In this document: in pieces, positions 1 to 4,746 of the stretch
Layout: each line of letters opens with the position of its first letter
Position numbering within the stretch: position 1 is the first letter of the stretch
Source of the DNA: Candidatus Faecalibacterium faecipullorum
GTDB taxonomy: Bacteria > Bacillota > Clostridia > Oscillospirales > Ruminococcaceae
Reading direction: 5' to 3'
NCBI GenBank assembly: GCA_019118985.1
Contig: DWXX01000084.1
Location: 1-9,280 of the forward strand
DNA: 9,280 nt
Notes under the pieces: model-generated
Told to the model about the DNA's origin: nothing
What the model saw: the letters and a program-made list of their open reading frames with translations, nothing else
Database searches by the model: none
Made by a program: the position numbers and the translations under genes

Positions 1-31
1 GCATCAGAGAAGCAATCTTCTTGAGTTTCAT
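1..31 (-). CDS. 5' end of an unidentified gene, probably a secreted protein or lipoprotein (partial)
   Basis: Only ten codons are inside the window; they read MKLKKIASLM on the minus strand and run off the left edge. The start is supported by a strong Shine-Dalgarno sequence, AAGGAGGA at 41-48 on the minus strand, about ten bases before the ATG, and by a near-consensus promoter further upstream (112-139). The Lys-rich start followed by hydrophobic residues looks like the N-region of a signal peptide, as in substrate-binding lipoproteins of Firmicutes, but no lipobox or mature sequence is visible. Secretion is therefore an inference and the function is unknown. That a gene starts here is fairly certain; what it encodes is not. 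Confidence 0.65.
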   Translation of the reverse strand, partial: MKLKKIASLM

Positions 32-80
32 AAATGTTTTTCCTCCTTATGGTGTATAAAAGATAGAGACCCAAAACAGG

Positions 81-105
81 CGAAAGGAAGGTCCTTTTCC
101 TTTCG
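81..105 (-). promoter_or_regulatory. Stem-loop at the predicted 5' end of the left-edge transcript
   Basis: On the minus strand CGAAAGGAA (97-105) is followed by a seven-base loop and the exact complement TTCCTTTCG (81-89), a perfect 9-bp stem. The predicted transcription start, about seven bases after the -10 hexamer, falls at or next to the first base of the stem. No T-run follows it, so it is not a terminator. A hairpin this close to a 5' end is a known way to protect mRNA from 5'-dependent decay. That role is an inference here, and a regulatory leader is also possible. Confidence 0.55.
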
Positions 106-111
106 AAAGCC

Positions 112-139
112 ATTATAGCATACCCCCCCCCGGTGTCAA
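112..139 (-). promoter_or_regulatory. Strong sigma-A promoter with a G9 tract in the spacer
   Basis: On the minus strand the -35 is TTGACA (134-139), a perfect consensus, and the -10 is TATAAT (112-117), also perfect, with an upstream TGC giving an extended -10. The spacer is 16 bases and contains nine consecutive Gs (123-131 as C on the plus strand). Upstream of the -35, A-tracts on the minus strand (154-159, 162-166, 173-177) lie where an UP element would contact the RNA polymerase alpha subunit. The promoter drives the gene that leaves the left edge. A homopolymer in the spacer can change length by slippage and so change promoter strength. Confidence 0.85.
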
Positions 140-512
140 GGCCCGATTTAGTATTTTTTGGTTTTTGCTTTCTTTTTGAAAGTTTGGGGGATTTTGTATG
201 CGTATGTTTTGTGGTTTTATTTGGGTTGATTTGGATATTTATTCGTTATTGTTGGGGTTGTGTGTGCATAAAAGTTTTTTTGTTCTTCTGCGGCGTGCTG
301 CCGGCGGTGACGTCCCCCTCAGACACGGCCTGACGGCCGCGCCAGCTCCCACGCGTGCGGGACTGCGCAGCTGAGGCGCGTCCTGCGCAGCAAAAACAGG
401 GCACCGCAACCAAGGGTGCCGAACGAAGTGAGGCGAAGGGGGCCTGCCTGCCGGCACCGCGGGCAGGTGAGGGCCTGCAGGCGAGGCTCTTTCCTTTTGT
501 AACCAAAACACA
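140..512. other. Gene-free intergenic region: T/G-rich left half, structured GC-rich right half
   Basis: I see no credible gene here. The left half (about 151-290) is strongly T/G-rich on the plus strand: I hand-count 7 C and 18 A in 140 bases. The right half (about 295-500) is GC-rich and full of short symmetries: two copies of the palindrome CTGCGCAG (363-370 and 383-390), CACGCGTG near 350, a 6-bp hairpin GGCACC/GGTGCC (400-405/415-420) and another, CCTGCC/GGCAGG (447-452/462-467). Short open frames on both strands lack ribosome binding sites and have low-complexity Pro/Arg/Ala content. The GC-rich part may be a degenerate dispersed intergenic repeat, which cannot be tested from one window. 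Confidence 0.45.
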
Positions 513-541
513 TTGACGCCGGGGCATCCCACCTGTATAAT
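513..541 (+). promoter_or_regulatory. Sigma-A promoter of the ketopantoate reductase family gene
   Basis: TTGACG (513-518) and TATAAT (536-541) are separated by exactly 17 bases, one mismatch from the full consensus. The predicted start near 548 gives a leader of roughly 48 bases before the ATG at 596. Confidence 0.85.
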
Positions 542-595
542 AGGTATAAAAGGCTGCAAGGTATTTTACCTAAATTTTGCAAGGGGGCATGCGGC

Positions 596-1507
596 ATGGC
601 GGAGGGTTTTGCGGTCCGTTCCTCGGCGCTGATCGGGCTGGGGGCTTTGGGCATCCTGTTTGGGCGGAAGATGCCGGGGGTGCAGGTCATCGCCGGGGGC
701 GAGCGGGCGGCGCGCTATGCCGCCCACCCCGCCACCTGCAACGGCGAGGTGTGCCGTTTTGACCTGTGCGAGCCCGCCGACGGCCGGCCGGTCGATCTGA
801 TTTTGGTGGCGGTCAAAGCCACCGCCCTCGACGACGCCATCCGGGACATCGCGGCCTTTGTGGGGCCCGACACCGTTATCCTCAGCGTCCTCAACGGCAT
901 CACCAGCGAAGAGCGGCTCGACGCCGCCTACCCCGGCCACCTGCTGTGGAGCGTCGCCATCGGGATGGACGCCAACCGCGCCGGCCGCGACCTGGTGTTC
1001 AAGGCGCCCGGCTGCATTCAGTTCGGCGAGCGGGACGGCGCCGTCACCCCCCGCGCCGAGGCGGTGGCCCGGTATCTGACCGCCTGCGGCATTGCCAACG
1101 AACTGTGCACCGACATCCTCTGCCGCCAGTGGCACAAGCTGATGATCAACGTCGGGCTCAACCAGGCGTCGGCGGCCTTCGGGCTGACCTACGGCGGGCT
1201 GTCCGTCCCCTCCCCTGCGCGGGACGCCATGCTCGCCGCCATGCAGGAGGTCATCCGCCTCGCCAACGCCGAGGGCGTCCCCCTGCCCCCCGACGACGAC
1301 GTCACCTGGCTTGCGGCGGCCATGCCCACCTTCAAGCCGGAGAACAAGCCCAGCATGGGCCAGGACGTCGACGCCCGCCGCCCCACCGAGGTGGAGGAAT
1401 TTTCAGGCGTCGTCCGCCGGCTGTCGGCCAAACACGGCCTGCCCACCCCCGCCAACGACTTCTTCTACCAGCGCATCCGCGCCATCGAGGCCGGCTGGAC
1501 GGCCTGA
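596..1507 (+). CDS. Ketopantoate reductase family protein (2-dehydropantoate 2-reductase-like, ApbA/PanE)
   Basis: This is a probable cytoplasmic NADPH-dependent reductase that would convert 2-dehydropantoate to pantoate in pantothenate/CoA synthesis. The 303 residues match the family length. Residues 14-19 (GLGALG) are the Rossmann dinucleotide loop; VKA (73-75) and LNGI (99-102) are the usual nucleotide/substrate-side motifs. WHKLMINVGLNQ (179-190) carries the catalytic Lys (K181), and SMGQDVDARRPTEVEEFSG (253-271) is the C-terminal substrate motif with the conserved Glu (E265). AAGGGGG at 581-587, eight bases upstream, selects this ATG over out-of-frame starts at 577 and 589. The N-terminus is about ten residues longer than usual before the Rossmann loop. 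No other pantothenate gene is nearby, so the true substrate could be another 2-keto acid. Confidence 0.9.
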   Translation: MAEGFAVRSSALIGLGALGILFGRKMPGVQVIAGGERAARYAAHPATCNGEVCRFDLCEPADGRPVDLILVAVKATALDDAIRDIAAFVGPDTVILSVLNGITSEERLDAAYPGHLLWSVAIGMDANRAGRDLVFKAPGCIQFGERDGAVTPRAEAVARYLTACGIANELCTDILCRQWHKLMINVGLNQASAAFGLTYGGLSVPSPARDAMLAAMQEVIRLANAEGVPLPPDDDVTWLAAAMPTFKPENKPSMGQDVDARRPTEVEEFSGVVRRLSAKHGLPTPANDFFYQRIRAIEAGWTA

Positions 1508-1522
1508 TCTTCCCGCACCCGC

Positions 1523-1543
1523 CGGGGCGGTTCGCCCCGTTTT
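1523..1543 (+). terminator. Intrinsic terminator after the ketopantoate reductase family gene
   Basis: CGGGGCG (1523-1529) pairs with CGCCCCG (1533-1539) across a three-base loop, giving a 7-bp all-GC stem followed by TTTT (1540-1543). The T-run is short, so termination may be incomplete and some read-through into the DUF4097 gene is possible. Confidence 0.6.
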
Positions 1544-1568
1544 GGAGCCATATCCTGCAACTGAAACA

Positions 1569-1591
1569 CCGATGCACAAACCGATGCACAA
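1569..1591 (+). repeat. Two tandem copies of an 11-base motif in the DUF4097 leader
   Basis: CCGATGCACAA occurs at 1569-1579 and again at 1581-1591, a 12-base period, directly before the ribosome binding site of the DUF4097 gene. Near-helical spacing of identical half-sites is compatible with a regulator binding one face of the DNA, or with a simple local duplication. No convincing -35/-10 pair is visible around it. Confidence 0.5.
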
Positions 1592-1606
1592 GAAAGGAGC
1601 CTGTTT

Positions 1607-2518
1607 ATGAAACGTCTGTCCACCCTCGTCCTGTCCGCGCTGGCCATCGCGGCCGTAAGCGGGCTGACTGTCCTGCGCACCGGCCTGGTGGCCGAAGCCG
1701 CCCGCCCCGGCCGCTGGGACAGCTGGACCCCCCTGGTCACCACCACCTACCCGGTGGAGGGTTCGTTCACCGACATCGCCATCACCGACTACTACGCCGA
1801 CGTCCATCTGCGCCCCTCGCGGGACGGCGCCATCAGCGTCTCGGCCCGGGACGCCGAAGGGGTCAGCCGCACCGTCCAGGTGGTCAACGGCACCTTGACC
1901 ATCACCCGCCCCGAGCCCACCGCCGGCGAGCGGATCTTCCACCATGAGGACGACGACCCCGAGCTGACCCTCTACCTGCCGGCCGGCAACTACGGCGCTC
2001 TGACCGTCACCACCACCAGCGGCGACGTCGAAACTTCGGCCCAGCTCAACTTTGCCTCGGCCAGCCTGACCACCGTCAGCGGCGACATCGACCTCAACGG
2101 CGCCGTCAACGGCCCGGTGACCTGCCTGTCCACCAGCGGCGACATCGAGCTGCGCTGCCCCACCGCCGGCGCGGTCCAGATCGAGACCACCAGCGGCGAC
2201 GTCGAGCTGACCGGCTGCTACGTCGACAGCCTGAACGTCCTGTCCACCAGCGGCGACATCGACCTTGAGCACTCGGTGGCCGCCGGCGCCATCGTCATCG
2301 ACACCACCAGCGGCGAGATCAGCCTCGAGCGGGCCGACGCCGCCAGCCTGACCCTCTCTACCGTCAGCGGCGAGGTGGAGGGCAGCCTGCTCACCTCCAA
2401 GAACTTCTCGGTCTCCACCAGCCTCGGGCGGGTCAGCGTCCCCACCGCCGACCCTGCCGGCGCGCCCTGCACCGTCACCACCACCAGCGGCGACATCCGC
2501 TTGGTGGTCCGTCCGTAA
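1607..2518 (+). CDS. Secreted DUF4097-type beta-strand repeat protein (putative adhesin domain)
   Basis: 303 residues. An N-terminal hydrophobic segment (about 7-28, preceded by MKR) with AEA at 29-31 looks like a signal peptide or an uncleaved anchor, so the rest is probably outside the membrane. From residue 136 the protein repeats a short turn motif, [ST][TV]SG[DE], at 136, 156, 175, 194, 213, 233, 252 and 292, with a degenerate copy at 270. The period is 18-22 residues, as in DUF4097/DUF4098 proteins, which are predicted beta-solenoids; the family label 'putative adhesin' is not a proven function. The ATG follows AAAGGAG (1593-1599) at a good distance. The phosphatase gene starts four bases after its stop, so the two are probably co-transcribed. 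Membrane-spanning or PspC-like neighbours often seen with this family are absent. Confidence 0.82.
   Translation: MKRLSTLVLSALAIAAVSGLTVLRTGLVAEAARPGRWDSWTPLVTTTYPVEGSFTDIAITDYYADVHLRPSRDGAISVSARDAEGVSRTVQVVNGTLTITRPEPTAGERIFHHEDDDPELTLYLPAGNYGALTVTTTSGDVETSAQLNFASASLTTVSGDIDLNGAVNGPVTCLSTSGDIELRCPTAGAVQIETTSGDVELTGCYVDSLNVLSTSGDIDLEHSVAAGAIVIDTTSGEISLERADAASLTLSTVSGEVEGSLLTSKNFSVSTSLGRVSVPTADPAGAPCTVTTTSGDIRLVVRP
2012..2494 (+). repeat. Nine in-frame [ST][TV]SG[DE] repeats within the DUF4097 gene
   Basis: Units of roughly 57-60 bases share a nearly constant core, accaccagcggcgac with small changes. The first and last units are almost identical in DNA as well as protein, and the eighth (near 2414) has lost the Gly-Asp turn (STSLG). 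Such DNA-level similarity could let units be gained or lost by recombination. Confidence 0.75.
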
Positions 2519-2522
2519 CGCC

Positions 2523-3059
2523 ATGCGCGCCGTCTACTTCACCCGCCACGGCGAGACGGTCTGGAACGTCGAAAACAAGATCTGCGGCGTCACCGACATC
2601 CCCCTCACCGACCGTGGGCGGGAACAAGCCCGCGCCCTCGGCCGCCAGCTTGCCGCCGGGGACGCCGGCATCACCCGCATCCTTTGTTCCCCCCTCGTCC
2701 GCGCCCGTGAGACCGCCGAGCTGATCGCCGCCGAGACGGGGCTGCCCCTCGCGGTCGAGCCCCGCCTGCGGGAGCAGGCCTTCGGCCGCTACGAGGGCAC
2801 CCCCCGCAACGGCGCCGCCTTTGCCCTGGCCAAGCTCCACTTTGCCGACCGCTTCGGCGGCGGCGAGAGCATGCTGCAGCTTGCCGGCCGCATCTACCCC
2901 CTCCTCGACGAGCTGCGCGGCCAGGACGGCCCCGCCCTGCTCGTCGCCCACAACGGCATCGCGCGGGTGGTGCAGTCCTACTTCACCGAGATGACCAACG
3001 AGGAATACGCCCTCTTCGGCATCCCCAACTGCGCCCTCGTCCGCTACGACTACCCCTGA
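2523..3059 (+). CDS. Histidine phosphatase family protein (phosphoglycerate mutase-like)
   Basis: 178 residues, probably cytoplasmic, since no signal peptide or membrane segment is seen. The catalytic RHGET motif is at residues 8-12, with His9 as the residue that would be phosphorylated. SPLVRARETA (56-65) supplies the second phosphate-binding Arg, Glu84 in LREQAFGRYEG is the likely acid, and AHNG (142-145) holds the second catalytic His143. The length fits small phosphatases of the CobC/GpmB/broad-specificity branch rather than the ~250-residue true phosphoglycerate mutases. The substrate cannot be told. The gene starts four bases after the DUF4097 stop and lacks a good Shine-Dalgarno sequence (only a GGTGG about 15 bases upstream), so translation is probably coupled to the upstream gene. 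It is followed at once by a strong terminator. Confidence 0.9.
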   Translation: MRAVYFTRHGETVWNVENKICGVTDIPLTDRGREQARALGRQLAAGDAGITRILCSPLVRARETAELIAAETGLPLAVEPRLREQAFGRYEGTPRNGAAFALAKLHFADRFGGGESMLQLAGRIYPLLDELRGQDGPALLVAHNGIARVVQSYFTEMTNEEYALFGIPNCALVRYDYP

Positions 3060-3062
3060 CCC

Positions 3063-3100
3063 AAAACGACCGCCTGCCCTTCGGCAGACGGTCGTTTTTT
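3063..3100. terminator. Bidirectional intrinsic terminator between convergent operons
   Basis: AAAACGACCG (3063-3072) pairs with CGGTCGTTTT (3089-3098). After one mismatch CTGCC (3074-3078) pairs with GGCAG (3083-3087) around a CTTC loop. TTTTTT (3095-3100) follows on the plus strand; reading the minus strand, the stem ends in TTTT. It can therefore end both the phosphatase operon and the converging DUF2442 transcript. Confidence 0.9.
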
Positions 3101-3115
3101 CTTGTCGGTCACTTT

Positions 3116-3394
3116 TCAGGCGGTACGGGTGTCAGGCTTGAGATGTCCCTCGACCGGCACGCTGCATTCATACAGATGCTCCGGCGCAATGTCCACGTCG
3201 TCGTTCCAAACCACCGTGCCGCAGTCAGCCCTGGCTGTCAGGAAGAAAGGGAGGCTGCGAAGCGGCGCATATATGGCTTTTTCCAGCAGCGGGCGCGCAT
3301 CATAGCGTTTTTGCTCTCCATCCGCAAAGGTCAGCAGCAGGGTATAATCCGGCTGCGGCATCACTTTCTCTACGACCCACACAGGTGTTTTCAT
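3116..3394 (-). CDS. DUF2442 domain-containing protein
   Basis: 92 residues matching the small DUF2442 fold: a start of the VxxVxPxxDYxLxLxFxDGE type (residues 8-27), RYDARPLLEK (30-39), then a VVWNDDVDIAPEHLYE stretch (61-76) typical of the family's C-terminal half. It follows the DUF4160 gene after 31 bases on the same strand and has its own ribosome binding site, GAAAGGAG, on the minus strand (3403-3410). DUF2442 and DUF4160 genes are commonly found side by side. The arrangement has been compared with toxin-antitoxin loci, but I know of no firm biochemical role. No catalytic motif is visible. Base composition is less GC-rich than in the flanking genes. Confidence 0.88.
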   Translation of the reverse strand: MKTPVWVVEKVMPQPDYTLLLTFADGEQKRYDARPLLEKAIYAPLRSLPFFLTARADCGTVVWNDDVDIAPEHLYECSVPVEGHLKPDTRTA

Positions 3395-3425
3395 CGCGTT
3401 CTCTCCTTTCTGTCTTACTTGATCT

Positions 3426-3686
3426 TCAGTGAAGCGGTTCGATCTTGTACAGCGGCTGCTCGCTCATTGCAAGTTCCCAGTTTGCGAGCAGTTCGTCTTT
3501 GTGCAGCTCCGCCCACGCAGCGATAAACTTCTGCTGCCGCCTTGGCATTTCCCCTTCGATCAGTTCCCCCTCCATGTTGAAAACCCCATGGCAGCCCTGA
3601 TACGATGCGTGGAAATGCGGCGGATTGTGTTCCCCATTGTTGTACATCCGGATGATGATGCCCAGAAACATCGATATGGTCGGCAC
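3426..3686 (-). CDS. DUF4160 domain-containing protein
   Basis: 86 residues with the full family signature: MPTISMFLGIIIRMY (1-15), then HNPPHFHA (20-27), whose His residues suggest metal or nucleic-acid contact, although neither is proven. The start codon is GTG at 3684-3686; the conserved MPTIS-F start of the family supports it over the ATG at codon 6. AAGGGAAGAG on the minus strand supplies a Shine-Dalgarno sequence. It is the first gene of a two-gene unit with the DUF2442 gene and has its own promoter with a palindrome. Codons such as ATA and a lower GC content contrast with the surrounding GC-rich genes and suggest horizontal acquisition. Longer upstream open frames here are out-of-frame shadows. 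Confidence 0.88.
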   Translation of the reverse strand: MPTISMFLGIIIRMYNNGEHNPPHFHASYQGCHGVFNMEGELIEGEMPRRQQKFIAAWAELHKDELLANWELAMSEQPLYKIEPLH

Positions 3687-3703
3687 TGTACTCTTCCCTT
3701 TTT

Positions 3704-3732
3704 ATTGTAGCATGTTGATTTTGAAAAATCAA
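3704..3732 (-). promoter_or_regulatory. Promoter of the DUF4160-DUF2442 pair
   Basis: On the minus strand TTGATT (3727-3732) and TACAAT (3704-3709) are 17 bases apart. The predicted start near 3697-3698 leaves a leader of only about a dozen bases before the GTG at 3686, so the Shine-Dalgarno sequence sits at the very 5' end of the message. Confidence 0.65.
3715..3732 (-). promoter_or_regulatory. Palindrome over the -35 and spacer (candidate operator)
   Basis: TTGATTTT and its exact complement AAAATCAA are separated by two bases, forming an 18-base inverted repeat that includes the -35 hexamer and half the spacer. No T-run follows on the minus strand, so it is a poor terminator for the upstream gene. 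A repressor bound here would block the promoter; self-regulation by the pair is an inference. Confidence 0.45.
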
Positions 3733-3742
3733 TGTTTGTCCG

Positions 3743-4564
3743 TCAAATTTCCTGTATGACCTCCCCCAGCCAGCGGCACATGCGGTCGCCGGCCCGGGTG
3801 GCGATCTCGAGGACGCGGGCGTGGCTGTGGCGCACCGTCTGGATGCCGGTGGCCATGTTGGTGATGCAGCTGACCGCCAGCACCCGCATCCCGAGGTAGG
3901 ACGACACCATCGCCTCGGGGACGGTGCTCATCCCCACCGCGTCCGCCCCCATGGCGGCGAAGGCGCGTATCTCGGCGGCGGTCTCGTAGCAGGGGCCCAT
4001 GAAGCCCATGTAGACCCCCTCTTTGTGCTCGACGCCCTGTTTTGCGGCCACCCGGCGGGCCAGATCGAGCAGGTCATGGCTGAAGATCTCGGTCATGTCG
4101 GGGAAGCGGGGTCCAAACCGCTCGTCGTTCGGCCCGATGAGGGGGTTTGTCCCCATCATGTTGATGGTGTCGGTGATCAGCATCAGGTCCCCCGGGGCAA
4201 AGCTGCGGTTGATGCCGCCGGCGGCGTTGGTCAGCACCACCGTCTCCACCCCCAGCAGCTGAAAGACATAGAAGGGGTAGCAGACCTCCTGCATGGTGTA
4301 GCCCTCGTAGAAGTGGAACCGCCCCTCCATCGCCAGCACCGGCTGCGCGCCCAGCCGCCCTTCCAGCAGCGCCCCTTTGTGGCCCTCCACCGTCGACTGC
4401 GGGAAGTGGGGGATGTCCGCGTAGGGGATCTCCTTTGTGTCGGTCATGCCGGCGGTCAGGTCCCCGAGGCCCGACCCCAGCACCACCGCGATCTTGGGCG
4501 CAAAGCGCAGCCGCTCTTTCAGCCAGGCGGCGCTGGCCGACGCTTTTTCGTACAGATGTTCCAT
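3743..4564 (-). CDS. punA: Purine nucleoside phosphorylase I (inosine/guanosine type)
   Basis: This cytoplasmic enzyme of purine salvage splits inosine, guanosine or their deoxy forms with phosphate into base and (deoxy)ribose-1-phosphate. The 273 residues from the ATG at 4564 match trimeric PNPs. Seen in order: VVLGSGLG (27-34) with the phosphate-binding Ser31; IPHFPQSTVEGHKG (51-64) with His62; GRFHFYEGY (81-89) with Arg82, His84 and Tyr86; TNAAGGIN (112-119); GPCYETAAEIR (190-200), where Tyr replaces the Phe of mammalian enzymes before the base-binding Glu194; Met212; ITN (234-236); and His248. The frame is open back to 4633, but the family start and an AAAAGGAG site about ten bases before 4564 support the shorter form. 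The gene has its own promoter. No clear terminator separates it from the DUF4160 unit, so read-through is possible. Confidence 0.95.
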   Translation of the reverse strand: MEHLYEKASASAAWLKERLRFAPKIAVVLGSGLGDLTAGMTDTKEIPYADIPHFPQSTVEGHKGALLEGRLGAQPVLAMEGRFHFYEGYTMQEVCYPFYVFQLLGVETVVLTNAAGGINRSFAPGDLMLITDTINMMGTNPLIGPNDERFGPRFPDMTEIFSHDLLDLARRVAAKQGVEHKEGVYMGFMGPCYETAAEIRAFAAMGADAVGMSTVPEAMVSSYLGMRVLAVSCITNMATGIQTVRHSHARVLEIATRAGDRMCRWLGEVIQEI

Positions 4565-4604
4565 ATCCAAAACGCTCCTTTTCCGTTTTTTGCTTTTTGC
4601 TTTT

Positions 4605-4633
4605 ATTATAAAAGGCCGCCCGCCTTTTGGCAA
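4605..4633 (-). promoter_or_regulatory. Promoter of the purine nucleoside phosphorylase gene, with an inverted repeat in its spacer
   Basis: On the minus strand TTGCCA (4628-4633) and a perfect TATAAT (4605-4610) are 17 bases apart. An inverted repeat, AAAAGGC-GGGCG-GCCTTTT (4610-4628), fills the spacer exactly and touches both hexamers, so it could be an operator. It does not look like the known PurR box. Confidence 0.8.
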
Positions 4634-4703
4634 GGTTTACAAAAGACGCGCTCTGTATCAAAAAATTCACAGGATATTCATTCCCTTTCGCACCCAAACC
4701 TTT

Positions 4704-4709
4704 TATAAT
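4704..4709 (+). promoter_or_regulatory. -10 element of the MMPL operon promoter
   Basis: A perfect TATAAT lies 37 bases before the MMPL start codon. At 17-base spacing the -35 position reads TTCCCT (4681-4686), a poor match, so this promoter may be weak or need an activator. It is divergent from the purine nucleoside phosphorylase promoter. Confidence 0.5.
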
Positions 4710-4746
4710 AAGGGGGAACCATCCACTCCAAGAAAGGAGCCTTGCC

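Noticed and set aside
133..333. Plus-strand 66-codon hydrophobic open frame
   Set aside because: Its GTG start lies within the -35 of the minus-strand promoter, there is no ribosome binding site, and its hydrophobicity follows directly from the T-rich DNA.
295..500. CRISPR array or tRNA in the structured intergenic block
   Set aside because: The repeats are only 6-8 bases, not regularly spaced with unique spacers, and no cloverleaf could be formed.
239..690. Minus-strand open frames in the intergenic region before the reductase gene
   Set aside because: Pro/Ala/Arg-rich translations without ribosome binding sites; they overlap the clear reductase promoter and look like spurious frames from intergenic repeat DNA.
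766..1947. Plus-strand Arg/Pro-rich open frame of 393 codons overlapping the reductase and DUF4097 genes
   Set aside because: Out-of-frame shadow of two well-supported genes; it spans a terminator and has no family motif.
1403..2524. Minus-strand open frame of 373 codons opposite the DUF4097 gene
   Set aside because: Its apparent repeats (DVAAGG-like) are only the complement of the TSGD repeat DNA; no ribosome binding site or independent support.
3715..3732. Palindrome considered as terminator of the purine nucleoside phosphorylase gene
   Set aside because: The stem is AT-rich and no T-run follows on the minus strand; its overlap with a -35 hexamer fits an operator better.
4565..4633. Longer start of purine nucleoside phosphorylase at 4633
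   Set aside because: The added 23 residues are basic and unlike the family, and the extension would cover the gene's own -10 and ribosome binding site.
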